Shown here: piece by piece, positions 27,328-36,032 of the stretch
Numbering within the stretch: position 1 is the first letter of the stretch
Layout: every line of letters starts with the position of its first letter
From: G963662675 sp963676845
GTDB lineage: Bacteria; Bacteroidota; Bacteroidia; Bacteroidales; Prolixibacteraceae
Direction of reading: 5' to 3'
Length of the DNA stretch: 64,000 nucleotides
Assembly: GCA_963676845.2 (NCBI GenBank)
Contig: CAXXKK010000031.1
Span: 62,001 to 126,000, forward strand
The notes under the pieces: generated by a model
Database searches by the model: none
What the model saw: only the letters and a program-made list of their open reading frames with translations
Told to the model about the DNA's origin: nothing
Program-made: the position numbers and the translations under genes

Positions 27328-27824
27328 AATTTAGTTCTTTCAAAATCCAGAACTTCAAGGTCTTTAATATTTTTCCCATCAATAATGAACCGTAAGGCCG
27401 TGCAAGCTTTGTGGTAACCTTTATTTCCTGATGCTCCGGGGTTCATGTGCAGGCAGTTTATTTTTTTATCGTAAATGACTTTTAGGATATGGGAGTGTCC
27501 ACTAATGAAAAGCTGGGGTGGATTGGAATAGATTTCTTTTCGGATTCTTGGTTCGTATTTTCCCGGATATCCGCCAATGTGGGTCATTAAAACATCAACT
27601 TTTTCGCAGGTAAAACGGAGATTTTCAGGAAACATTCTTCGAAGTATATGCCCGTCAATATTTCCATAAACAGCACGCAGTGGTTTTAGAGCGGAAAGCT
27701 GATCCGCAATTTCCGGTGTTCCAATATCTCCGGCATGCCATATTTCATCAACATTCTCAAGAAATCGTAGTGTTCGTTTGCTCAATTGTCCGTGTGTGTC
27801 GGAGATCAGTCCTATTCGTTTCAT
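27324..27824 (-). CDS. YfcE/MJ0936-type metallophosphoesterase
   Basis: 166 residues of the calcineurin-like fold with all five metal-binding blocks: SDTHG (Asp9, His11), AGDIG, GNID, THIGG and SGHSH. Small enzymes of this type hydrolyse phosphodiesters in vitro; the biological substrate is unknown. The stop overlaps the convergent PLD gene. An 11-base motif TTAGCCTAAA(A/T) occurs twice in the gap upstream. Confidence 0.93.
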   Translation of the reverse strand: MKRIGLISDTHGQLSKRTLRFLENVDEIWHAGDIGTPEIADQLSALKPLRAVYGNIDGHILRRMFPENLRFTCEKVDVLMTHIGGYPGKYEPRIRKEIYSNPPQLFISGHSHILKVIYDKKINCLHMNPGASGNKGYHKACTALRFIIDGKNIKDLEVLDFERTKF

Positions 27825-27884
27825 TTTGTGTAATATCTTGTATCGGAAGCCAAATTTAGCCTAAATTAGCCTAAAATTATCGAA

Positions 27885-28379
27885 ATGAAACAACTTGTAA
27901 TTGTCAGACATGCAAAGGCTGTTCCTTATGGATACGAAGATGATTTCAGTCGTAAACTTAAAGATAGAGGGAAACTGGATGCACTTTTGTTGAGTTCTAA
28001 GCTTATCGAATATAAAGTATTACCAGATTTGATTTTTTCAAGTCCGGCAAAGCGAGCTTTAAAAACTGCTAAAATTTATGCCGATAATTTGAATTTCCCC
28101 AAAAAGGAAATTCAAAAGATTGAGAATCTTTATGACGGAGTGACTACTTCTGATTTTGTCGATTTTTTGCAGGGCTTACCGGATGATGCGCAAACTGTTT
28201 TTGTTTTCGGGCATAATCCAACGGTTCATTATCTCACCGATAATCTTTTGAAATATTTTGGTGGGGATATGCCAACTTGCTCAACTGTTGGTATAGACTT
28301 TAAAGTAGATAGCTGGAAGCATGTGAACTCCAGAGAAGGAGAAATCGCTTTCCATTTAAGACCCAGAGATTATAGGTAA
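27885..28379 (+). CDS. SixA-type histidine phosphatase
   Basis: 164 residues of the histidine phosphatase superfamily. The RHAKA motif (Arg8, His9) supplies the phospho-acceptor histidine, and FGHNPTVH supplies the second catalytic histidine. E. coli SixA removes phosphate from histidine in PTS/phosphorelay proteins. Given the three histidine kinases in this window a similar role is conceivable, but the substrate is not shown. Confidence 0.9.
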   Translation: MKQLVIVRHAKAVPYGYEDDFSRKLKDRGKLDALLLSSKLIEYKVLPDLIFSSPAKRALKTAKIYADNLNFPKKEIQKIENLYDGVTTSDFVDFLQGLPDDAQTVFVFGHNPTVHYLTDNLLKYFGGDMPTCSTVGIDFKVDSWKHVNSREGEIAFHLRPRDYR

Positions 28380-28415
28380 AATAGTAAGCCCCGGAAAACC
28401 GAGGCTTACTATTTT
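28378..28415. terminator. Bidirectional terminator between sixA-like gene and the barrel protein gene
   Basis: Stem AAAATAGTAAGCC...GG / CC...GGCTTACTATTTT with an AAAA loop. A and T flanks make it usable on both strands between two convergent genes. Confidence 0.88.
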
Positions 28416-29418
28416 ATAAATCAATTCCTAAACTTATTCCGGGGAATACACTTCCAAAATTGTCAGGGAAGTATAAGTGAGCAGAGACTTCTTTGTTTTC
28501 ACCAATTTTCCGGTAGATAGAAACCTTCCAGGTGTCATCGTCAAAAATGGGCGATTTTTTGTCTAATAAGTACCCAATTGATAATCCATACCAGTCTGCC
28601 TCGTCTGGGTTGTCTGAAAAGTTATGCATATATCCGAGACTTAAAAATTTACCCGATTTCGGAACCGTTTTCCCATCTTCTTTTTCCAGAAAGTCATACA
28701 TCAATTCGTATTCAGCGAAATAACTATTTTTCAATATTCCTTTTCTTGAAAATTGAAAAGCCATTCGAAAATTGAATTTGGGTAAAAGGTCTTTTTTGAA
28801 AGTATTCAATCCAACGCCTGCGGTTAATGAAAGCTGGTCAAGATTACCTAATCCGGAAGTAAAGACGATGGGGTCACTAAGTCCGGATGTTTCACTTCTT
28901 GTGCTAAGGGTAATCATGTGTCGGTTATTCATAAGTTCGCTTTCTTTTAGTTTTTCTGCCAGTTCCAAAGTTTTAGGTTGCCAGTCGTTTTGAATGAAAT
29001 TTAAACATTCAGTAAGGTCTGTAAAATAAAAATCGATTACGGACCCATTGGATTTCTTTAATTTTATTGATTGAAAGTTGGTGTTTTTATTATTCAGTTG
29101 CTCAGGTAATATGATTAAGGATTCAGTCTCTTTATCTATAAGTAGAATCCCATCATTAGTTGTTTCATCAATCGTGATTGATAAGTATTGAGAAGAGTTA
29201 ATGTCTTCATCATTTAGGGCATCCAGGATAATTGGGGAAATGATTAAACTGTCATTAGTCAATTTTTCAATTTCGTCAATAGAGTTAAGGCTAAATCGAA
29301 TGTAAATTTCATTTCCATTGTCATACCAGAGTGTGTCAGGTAAATAGTTGTTTGCTGCTTTAGATTGTGTCGCTAACGTAGCGAGCAATAAAAAAATAAA
29401 AAATTTAATTGTTTTCAT
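28414..29418 (-). CDS. Exported protein of unknown function, probable outer-membrane barrel domain
   Basis: 334 residues with a clear signal peptide (MKTIKFFIFLLLATLATQSKA). No family recognised. The second half (about 175-334) has alternating hydrophobic/polar strands with aromatic girdle residues and ends in a barrel-like ISLGIDL, suggesting a small outer-membrane beta barrel. The first half looks like a mixed periplasmic domain. It is the third gene of a sigma-factor operon, nine bases after the anti-sigma-like gene, so it may be the output or sensor of that system. Confidence 0.7.
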   Translation of the reverse strand: MKTIKFFIFLLLATLATQSKAANNYLPDTLWYDNGNEIYIRFSLNSIDEIEKLTNDSLIISPIILDALNDEDINSSQYLSITIDETTNDGILLIDKETESLIILPEQLNNKNTNFQSIKLKKSNGSVIDFYFTDLTECLNFIQNDWQPKTLELAEKLKESELMNNRHMITLSTRSETSGLSDPIVFTSGLGNLDQLSLTAGVGLNTFKKDLLPKFNFRMAFQFSRKGILKNSYFAEYELMYDFLEKEDGKTVPKSGKFLSLGYMHNFSDNPDEADWYGLSIGYLLDKKSPIFDDDTWKVSIYRKIGENKEVSAHLYFPDNFGSVFPGISLGIDL

Positions 29419-29426
29419 GGTGTTTC

Positions 29427-30164
29427 TTATTTTGAAAATAGGCTTTGTTCTGATTTGTATTCAATATTCTTATTTCCCCGGCCAAACAGGTTAATTCGTA
29501 ATCCACTTTTTGCTGGGGCTGGTGTAGTTGTTTGTCGTCCCCCTATATAGTATATTTTTGTTGAGCTTTTGTCGATTTCCGGTTCGACCATTTCCATAAC
29601 GATTGTATCTTCCTGTTCTGTAAATACAATTTCTGGTTCTGCTTCGTTTTCCTGGCTTAGCTGGGCAATTTCGTTGCGTAACGATTGGATTATTTCGTCC
29701 CGTTCATTCAATTCAATTTGCAGGTTTAATAATTCTTGCTGTTCTGTTTCATTGGTTTTTTTTACTGAATTGTGTTGAGCTTGCTGAACGGTTATTTCAT
29801 TTTTGAGCGTTTCAATTTCATTGTCTTTTCTATTTATTTCTTCTGTGAGCCGAGCTTTCAATACATCATTATTTTCTTCTACAGAAAGGATACTTTCTTT
29901 CAGTTGAGAAATCTCAAGTTCTTTTTCTTCTTTGTATCTTTCATTGTTGATGTATTGGGCAACAGACCAACCCGCAGAAAGCAAGAATAAGAGGAAAACT
30001 GCAGCTGCCGGCCACCACCTGGTTTTTTTCGAGGCAGAGGGCAATGAACTGTCAATACGATTCCAAGCCTCTTCTTTTCCCCAAAGAGGCAGACTGCTTT
30101 CATTTTCACGCATCATTGCACGGTTGCGTATTTTTTTATCAAATTCTTTTTCAGTCATAATCAA
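29427..30164 (-). CDS. Single-pass coiled-coil protein, probable anti-sigma factor
   Basis: 245 residues. The N-terminal cytoplasmic part (about 1-48) is followed by one membrane helix (about 49-68, WWPAAAVFLLFLLSAGW). A long periplasmic coiled coil (about 75-170, repeated Leu/Glu/Asn heptads) and a short tail with YYIGGRQTTTPAPA come next. There is no recognised zinc-binding or FecR motif, so the anti-sigma role is inferred from topology and position. It overlaps the upstream sigma gene by 14 bases and precedes a barrel protein. Starts at 30164 and 30158 are both possible. Confidence 0.7.
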   Translation of the reverse strand: MIMTEKEFDKKIRNRAMMRENESSLPLWGKEEAWNRIDSSLPSASKKTRWWPAAAVFLLFLLSAGWSVAQYINNERYKEEKELEISQLKESILSVEENNDVLKARLTEEINRKDNEIETLKNEITVQQAQHNSVKKTNETEQQELLNLQIELNERDEIIQSLRNEIAQLSQENEAEPEIVFTEQEDTIVMEMVEPEIDKSSTKIYYIGGRQTTTPAPAKSGLRINLFGRGNKNIEYKSEQSLFSK

Positions 30165-30687
30165 TTTCGTTTTTAATTAACAGTTGCTGTAATTGCATTC
30201 TCGCCTTGTGTAGCTGTGACTTTGAAGTCCCCTCTGAAATGCCGAGTTGTTTTGCTATTTCAGCGTGAGTGTAACCTTCAATTACATAGAGATTGAAAAT
30301 CAATCGATAACCTTCGGGTAAGGTTTCAATTAGTTTAAGGATGTCATCGTAAAAAACTCCGGTTTCCGTTTTTGTATTATCAGCCAATGAAATTTTCTCA
30401 GACGTAAATTCTGGGATTTGCTTGCGTTTTCTTATTTCCATTAATGCTTCGTTTATTACAATTCTTCGTATCCATCCTTGAAATCTTACTTCATTCTCAT
30501 AGTTAAAGGATGCAAGTGACAGGAATACCTTCATAAATGCTTTGACGATTACATCCTCGGCCAGAAAACGATCTTTTGTATAGGACAATGCAACAAGGTA
30601 CAGTCTGTCTGCATACAAATCGTATAGCTCTTTCTGAGCTAAGCGATCATTCTTATTGCATTTTTTTATGAGCTTTTGTAGTTTCAA
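30151..30687 (-). CDS. ECF RNA polymerase sigma factor
   Basis: 178 residues with region 2 (YADRLYLVALSYTKDRFLAEDVIVKAFMKVF) and region 4 (LPEGYRLIFNLYVIEGYTHAEIAKQLGISEGTSKSQLHKARMQL). Group IV factors of this kind respond to envelope signals and are normally held by a membrane anti-sigma factor. The overlapping next gene fits that role. It is the first gene of a three-gene minus-strand operon and is divergent from rsmE. Confidence 0.93.
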   Translation of the reverse strand: MKLQKLIKKCNKNDRLAQKELYDLYADRLYLVALSYTKDRFLAEDVIVKAFMKVFLSLASFNYENEVRFQGWIRRIVINEALMEIRKRKQIPEFTSEKISLADNTKTETGVFYDDILKLIETLPEGYRLIFNLYVIEGYTHAEIAKQLGISEGTSKSQLHKARMQLQQLLIKNEIDYD

Positions 30688-30754
30688 ATTGAATCGTTTT
30701 TCCTGTATAATGTAAATTTACAAAACAGGGTTGCCCGCCTCTGTCTATTTTTAA

Positions 30755-30762
30755 TATTTTTG
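30755..30762 (+). promoter_or_regulatory. -7 element of the rsmE promoter
   Basis: TATTTTTG with a GTTG (30730-30733) 21 bp upstream. It overlaps the TTG that opens the frame at 30760, so the ATG at 30781 must be the real start. Confidence 0.65.
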
Positions 30763-30780
30763 TTTCAAAAGTTATCATTT

Positions 30781-31482
30781 ATGCATCTTTTTTACACTCC
30801 AGATATTCGTGAAAATGAATATACTTTAAGCGAAACGGAATCAAAACACTGCGTGCGGGTACTGCGTCTTGGTATTAGTGATTCAATTATTTTAATTGAT
30901 GGAGCAGGAGGTTGGTATGAAGCTGTTATTGTTGATGCCAATCCGAAAAGATGCAAGGTTGAAATTAAGAAGCACCTTAAGGAATACGAAAAGCGAGATC
31001 AGTATTTACATATTGCTATAGCTCCAACAAAAAATATTGATCGTTTTGAATGGTTTCTTGAAAAAGCAACAGAAATTGGGATTGATGAGATTACACCTAT
31101 TCTTTGTGATCATTCTGAGCGAAAAATAATTAAAGATGAACGCTTAGAGAAAGTGATTGTCTCAGCAATGAAACAATCGTTGAAGGCTTACCTGCCAAAA
31201 TTAAATCCACTAACTCCAATAAAAGATTTACTCTCTAATTCATTTGAGGGAAGGAAGTATATTGCGCATTGTTACGAGCAAGATAAAAAGGAACTGAAAA
31301 ATGAGATTGCAGAAAGCAGATCAAATTTGATATTAATTGGTCCTGAAGGCGATTTTTCTGAAGAGGAGGTGCAATTGGCTATTGAAAATCATTTTGTACC
31401 TGTAAGTTTGGGAAATAGTAGGTTAAGAACAGAAACCGCAGGAGTTGTGGCTTGTCATACAGCCAACCTTATTTTAAGCTAG
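30781..31482 (+). CDS. rsmE: 16S rRNA (uracil-1498-N3)-methyltransferase
   Basis: SPOUT-class enzyme that methylates U1498 of 16S rRNA. The start at 30781 (MHLFYTPDI) is set by the promoter and gives 233 residues, the usual length. It has an N-terminal PUA-like domain (HCVRVLRLG), then the trefoil-knot SAM site seen in NLILIGPEGDFSEEEV and SLGNSRLRTETAGV. Confidence 0.96.
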   Translation: MHLFYTPDIRENEYTLSETESKHCVRVLRLGISDSIILIDGAGGWYEAVIVDANPKRCKVEIKKHLKEYEKRDQYLHIAIAPTKNIDRFEWFLEKATEIGIDEITPILCDHSERKIIKDERLEKVIVSAMKQSLKAYLPKLNPLTPIKDLLSNSFEGRKYIAHCYEQDKKELKNEIAESRSNLILIGPEGDFSEEEVQLAIENHFVPVSLGNSRLRTETAGVVACHTANLILS

Positions 31483-31488
31483 AAAAAA

Positions 31489-31520
31489 GAAAAGCTGCCC
31501 AAATAGGACAGCTTCTCAGA
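31489..31520 (-). terminator. Probable terminator of the RND efflux operon
   Basis: Stem AAGCTGtCC / GGgCAGCTT followed on the minus strand by a T-rich stretch. It lies between the convergent rsmE and PG0541-type genes. Confidence 0.65.
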
Positions 31521-31535
31521 TGTGTAGAGTGTTAT

Positions 31536-31829
31536 TTAGACTGATTGTGTAATATCCCAAACAAAAGCTCTAATTCCAACTTCCTTGTTGATTTCATCCA
31601 TCGCTTTGATTTTTTCTAATAACGGATCAACTTGTTCGTTAGGAACCATAGTCATTACCGCAGAGTTCATTTCAGGCCAGGTATGTGTGCCTTTTCTGGG
31701 TTCACCAGTTTCACTTCCACGACCAGTAACATCTTCCCACCAGGTGTACCCTTTAATTCCCAGGTAATCGAACATATATTCTACCCGGTCAGTATTAATC
31801 TGGTTAAATACTATAAATACTGCTTTCAT
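31536..31829 (-). CDS. PG0541-family transporter-associated protein
   Basis: 97 residues from ATG 31829 (MKAVFIVFNQINTDRVEYMFDYLGIKGYTWW). The frame is open further upstream, but that part lies over the end of the pump gene and is a shadow. The family is recognised by GIKGYTWWEDVTGRGSETGEPRKGTHTWPEMNSA. These small proteins, with a likely ferredoxin-like/P-II-like fold, recur directly after RND pump genes in Bacteroidota; their function is not established. The gene lies four bases after the pump stop, so it is the last gene of the operon. Confidence 0.85.
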   Translation of the reverse strand: MKAVFIVFNQINTDRVEYMFDYLGIKGYTWWEDVTGRGSETGEPRKGTHTWPEMNSAVMTMVPNEQVDPLLEKIKAMDEINKEVGIRAFVWDITQSV

Positions 31830-31833
31830 ATTA

Positions 31834-34800
31834 TTATTGTTTTTCAAGGAAAATGTAATTCTTCCTAATCTTGTTTGTTTTATTTCTATCGCCTCGCTGG
31901 GTAAATACCGCATACATTACGGGGACGATAATCATAGTAACAATGGTAGAGAAAATAAGACCACCAATAATTACAATACCCATTGGTTTCCACATTTCAG
32001 ATCCTTGTCCCTGACTAATTGCAAGAGGAACCATCCCTAAAATGGTTGTCAATGCTGTCATAAGTACAGGTCTCAAACGGGATTTCCCGGATAAGGCAAT
32101 TGCTTCGTAAAGTTCCAGTCCACGGTCACGCATAAGGTTAATGTAGTCAACCAATACAATACCGTTTTTAATTACAATACCGATCAACATAACTGCTCCA
32201 AGTCCTGAAATTACACTAAGTGCAGTATCTGTTAAGTACAATGCAATAATTACTCCTGTAAATGCAAATGGAATAGAGAACATGATAATCAAAGGCATTT
32301 TAAGAGATTCAAACTGAGATGCCATTACTGTAAATACAAGGAGCAAACAAAGTATAACAAGCATGATCAGGTCAGAGAAAGTATCCTGCATTTCTTCATA
32401 AGCACCTGTGATGTCCGTTGTAATTCCATCAGGAATGTCAGACTCATCGATGATCTGTTGAATTTGTGCAGCCAAAGTTGTCATCGAAGATGCATTCTCT
32501 GGAGTAACAATAACTGTTACATTACGTTCTTTATCAATTCTTTCAATAGAAGGGGGACTCCAGTATTCTTCAATTGATCCAATTTCTTTTAAACGAACCC
32601 TTTCTCCCGAAGGAGTAGTAATAAGCAGGTCTTCAATATCTGAGTTCGAATTTCTGAACTCTTCTTTTAAACGAACGATGATGTCATATTCTTCACCATC
32701 TTCCTTGAATAAAGAAGCGGTAGAACCAGATACCATATTACGGATTAAACTGGAAACAGATGTTGTATTTAACCCAAGTGAAGCTATTTTTTCACGGTCT
32801 AATATAATTTTAAGTTCTGGTTTATCCTTATCCCTGCTGAGTTGGATGTTAGTAATTCCATCAATACCGTCAAGTTTGTCTCTTAAATCGTTGGCGAACT
32901 GACTGGTTGCATCAAGGTCATAACCCAAAATATTTATCTCTACAGTATTGGTGCTTGTACTCATTGTTGAAGCAGATACGTCGTAATCGATCACTTCCGG
33001 ATATTGTTCAATATATGCTTGTACTTCATCGGATACGTCCCAGATTGTTTTTTCACGTTGATCTGAGTCGGATAAACGAATCATAAAGTTGATAATGTTA
33101 GTTCCACTTGTACTCATGAATGAGTTGGTAGAAGATCCGGCAGAAGAACTTAAAAGTTCAACTTCAGGTATTTGAGAGAAGTCTTTTGTCAGTTTATCTG
33201 CTAACATTGAAGTCTCTTCAAGCCTTAATCCTGTTTGAAGTTTTATTTCAGCTTGTAACATTCCCTGGTCTGTTTGAGGCATGTTCTCTGTTTTAATGAC
33301 AGAGAATAGCGTCATTGACGAACCGAAAATGAGTACTGCTAACAGAACAACCACCTTTTTCTTGTTCAAGCACCATCTTAGAGAAGCTTCGTAAAAACTG
33401 TCAACTTTATCGAGCATTTTCTCGATTGTATTCTCGTAGCTAAATTTTGAAGTACTCTTTTTCTCACGCAGGTGCATCAGTTTTGATGCCATCATTGGAG
33501 TAAGCGTAATCGCTGCAAGTGTGGAAACAACAACTGTGATACTTACAATCCATCCCAATTGTTTGAATAGGATTGACATATCACCTTCAATCAATGTTAA
33601 CGGGAAGAACACGGCAACAACTACAAGTGTGGTAACCAATACGGCCAGCCAAACCTCGTTGGTCGCATAAATTGCAGCATCCCGCGGACTCGATCCACGT
33701 TCAATGTGTTTGGTGATATTTTCAAGAACCACAATGGCATCATCCACAACCATACCAATCGCAATAGATAGGGATGAAAGAGAGATAATATTAATTGTTG
33801 ATCCACTTAAATTCATGTAGATGAATGAAACAATCAACGAGAATGGGATGGTAATTACAACAATGAATGTTGCCCTCCATCTTCCAAGGAAAAATAATAC
33901 AACTAAAACAACGAAGATAAGCGAGTAAAGTAAAGTTGTTGAAAGGTTGCTTATCGATGTATTAATGAAATCAGAAGAGTCCATGATCTCCTGAATTTGA
34001 ATATCAGTAGGAAGGGTAGGGATAATTTCTTCCATTTTTTTCTTAACGTCCCTTGCTACTTCTACAGTGTTGGCTCCTGAACGTTTCATAATGAACATAC
34101 GGGCACCTGTTTGTCCATTGATTCTTTCTTCAAGAGTAACATCAGCTAACTGATCTTTTACCTCAGCAATGTCTCTTAAGTAAACGTTCTTTCCGTTTAC
34201 AGAAGCAACAACAAGGTCTTCAATTTCAGAGCTTTCAGCGAATTCACCTTCAATGCGAAGCTGATATTCCATTTTACCCATTTTAACACTTCCGGATGGC
34301 ATGTCCCTGTTTTCAGCAGCAATAACTGAGTTTACTGTTTCAAGGGTTAAGCCATACTCGTTAATTTTGTATGGGTCTAACTCAACATATATTACCCTTT
34401 CAGGAGCTCCCATTAAGGTTACAGAAGCAACCCCGTCAACCTGGTTTAGGGAATTAACAACCTGATCATCGATAATATTTTCCAAGCCCATGTAGCTTTC
34501 ATCCGCAGAAATCGCATAGAACAGGATTGGCATGTCGTCCATACTGAACTTCATCAATGTAGGGTCGTCACAGTCATCGGGCAGCGTAACCCTGTCCAGG
34601 GCATCCCGGATGTCGTTACTTGCTTCGTTGAGGTCGGCTCCGGTTGTAAATTCAAGCTGTATGCTGGACATATTCTCCTGCGATGTAGAAGTAATCTGGT
34701 CCAGGTTGTCAATTGTACTTAGCGCATCCTCTAACGGGCGGCTAACGTTTGTTTCAATATCCTGTGCACTGGCTCCCGGGTATGTTGTAGTCACAGAAAT

Positions 34801-34932
34801 GAACAAGGGGTCCATTTCTGGCATCATATTGATTGGAACCTGTATTAGTGAATAGATACCGAAAATGGCAACCGCCACAAAGATCATGATGGTGGTTATG
34901 GGTTTATTTACGGCACTTTTGTATATACTCAT
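31834..34932 (-). CDS. RND efflux pump inner-membrane permease (AcrB/MexB/HAE family)
   Basis: 1032 residues, the normal length, with 12 membrane helices and two large periplasmic loops. The proton-relay Asp-Asp pair is present in IAIGMVVDDAIVVLENI, and the matching helix-10 Lys in GIVIKNGIVLVDYINLMRDRG. It works as a trimer with the adaptor and TolC-type channel encoded just upstream in the same operon. Substrate range cannot be read from sequence; the drug/solvent class is most likely. Confidence 0.97.
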   Translation of the reverse strand: MSIYKSAVNKPITTIMIFVAVAIFGIYSLIQVPINMMPEMDPLFISVTTTYPGASAQDIETNVSRPLEDALSTIDNLDQITSTSQENMSSIQLEFTTGADLNEASNDIRDALDRVTLPDDCDDPTLMKFSMDDMPILFYAISADESYMGLENIIDDQVVNSLNQVDGVASVTLMGAPERVIYVELDPYKINEYGLTLETVNSVIAAENRDMPSGSVKMGKMEYQLRIEGEFAESSEIEDLVVASVNGKNVYLRDIAEVKDQLADVTLEERINGQTGARMFIMKRSGANTVEVARDVKKKMEEIIPTLPTDIQIQEIMDSSDFINTSISNLSTTLLYSLIFVVLVVLFFLGRWRATFIVVITIPFSLIVSFIYMNLSGSTINIISLSSLSIAIGMVVDDAIVVLENITKHIERGSSPRDAAIYATNEVWLAVLVTTLVVVAVFFPLTLIEGDMSILFKQLGWIVSITVVVSTLAAITLTPMMASKLMHLREKKSTSKFSYENTIEKMLDKVDSFYEASLRWCLNKKKVVVLLAVLIFGSSMTLFSVIKTENMPQTDQGMLQAEIKLQTGLRLEETSMLADKLTKDFSQIPEVELLSSSAGSSTNSFMSTSGTNIINFMIRLSDSDQREKTIWDVSDEVQAYIEQYPEVIDYDVSASTMSTSTNTVEINILGYDLDATSQFANDLRDKLDGIDGITNIQLSRDKDKPELKIILDREKIASLGLNTTSVSSLIRNMVSGSTASLFKEDGEEYDIIVRLKEEFRNSNSDIEDLLITTPSGERVRLKEIGSIEEYWSPPSIERIDKERNVTVIVTPENASSMTTLAAQIQQIIDESDIPDGITTDITGAYEEMQDTFSDLIMLVILCLLLVFTVMASQFESLKMPLIIMFSIPFAFTGVIIALYLTDTALSVISGLGAVMLIGIVIKNGIVLVDYINLMRDRGLELYEAIALSGKSRLRPVLMTALTTILGMVPLAISQGQGSEMWKPMGIVIIGGLIFSTIVTMIIVPVMYAVFTQRGDRNKTNKIRKNYIFLEKQ

Positions 34933-34973
34933 TTTGTGTACTTTAAATGTTAATAGTGGATTGTTTCAAAGAA

Positions 34974-36014
34974 TCAATCATTTGCAACAGTAATTGTTGT
35001 TCCATCAATTAAGTTATCCTGACCAGTAACAACAAGTTTGTCTCCTGCTTTTAGGTCTCCTGAAATTACTTCAACTTCACCATCCAGCATTTGTCCCAAT
35101 TCAACTGTTACTCGTTTCGCTTTTCCGTTTACATCGATAAATGCATAACGTTCGTTCGATCCCTGTAATTTTAAGATTGCGTTGGATGGACAAACGATAA
35201 CTTCTTCGTCTTGCAGGTAAGTTGTTACCTTGCTGAACATTCCCGGACGCAATAACTCTTCGGCATTATCAATTGTGATTTCTACTGAAAAAGTATGTGA
35301 ATTACTGTCAATAATTGGGTAAATTCTGTATATCTCACCTTTAAATTCTTGGTCTGGGTAAATGTCGCTTGTAAAAGTCAGCTCCATTCCTTTATGAATT
35401 TGAGGGAAATAGCTTTCAGAGAAATCAACTACAGCTTTCAGCGGATTAATCTGAACAAGCTTAACAATTGCCGAACCAATAGCAGAATAAAGTGCTCCTT
35501 CTTCGAAGTTTTTTTCAGAGATCACACCAGAGAACGGTGCAGTCATATATGTATTTCTTTCCAGAGTACTAATTTGAGATTCTGAAAGATCCAGTTGTAG
35601 CTCTGACTGGTCGAATTGTTGAGGTGTAATTGATCCAATTTCATTCAACTCTTTCATGCGCTCAAAATCAACTTTGTAATTTGAATTTTGGAAAAGAGCC
35701 TGGTTAAAGTTGGATTCATCCAGTTTTACAAGAAGGTCACCTTCGTTAACTTTTGAACCTATTTCAACATTGATTTCTTCAATTCGTGCAGATAAAGAAC
35801 TGGCAATATCCATTTCTTTAAATGGGATTAAGGTGGTAGGGATTGTAATTTCCCGGGTAATTACTTTGCTGACAACTGGAGATACTTTGACCTTTACAAC
35901 ATCGTCAACAGTTGTCTCTGTTTCCTGAGAACCGGTACACCCAGTAAATAATACTAAGGCTGCAAGTACTGCAAAAATAGTTTTAGTAATGTTTTTCGAT
36001 TTCATATTGTTCAA
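34974..36014 (-). CDS. RND efflux periplasmic adaptor (membrane fusion) lipoprotein
   Basis: 346 residues. The signal peptide ends in the lipobox LFTGC, so it is a lipid-anchored adaptor like AcrA. Barrel-sandwich/lipoyl halves (EINVEIGSKVNEGDLLVKLDESNF and TYMTAPFSGVISEKNFEEGALYS), a short helical hairpin (about 105-145) and a beta-barrel/membrane-proximal domain follow. MNNMKSK offers two starts, Met1 or Met4. 41 bp separate it from the pump gene. Confidence 0.95.
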   Translation of the reverse strand: MNNMKSKNITKTIFAVLAALVLFTGCTGSQETETTVDDVVKVKVSPVVSKVITREITIPTTLIPFKEMDIASSLSARIEEINVEIGSKVNEGDLLVKLDESNFNQALFQNSNYKVDFERMKELNEIGSITPQQFDQSELQLDLSESQISTLERNTYMTAPFSGVISEKNFEEGALYSAIGSAIVKLVQINPLKAVVDFSESYFPQIHKGMELTFTSDIYPDQEFKGEIYRIYPIIDSNSHTFSVEITIDNAEELLRPGMFSKVTTYLQDEEVIVCPSNAILKLQGSNERYAFIDVNGKAKRVTVELGQMLDGEVEVISGDLKAGDKLVVTGQDNLIDGTTITVAND

Positions 36015-36032
36015 TAATTTAAATGTTTCTTT

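Noticed and set aside
31830..31913. Longer N-terminus of the PG0541-type protein
   Set aside because: It overlaps the end of the pump gene and is not part of the family; ATG 31829 gives the standard 97 residues.
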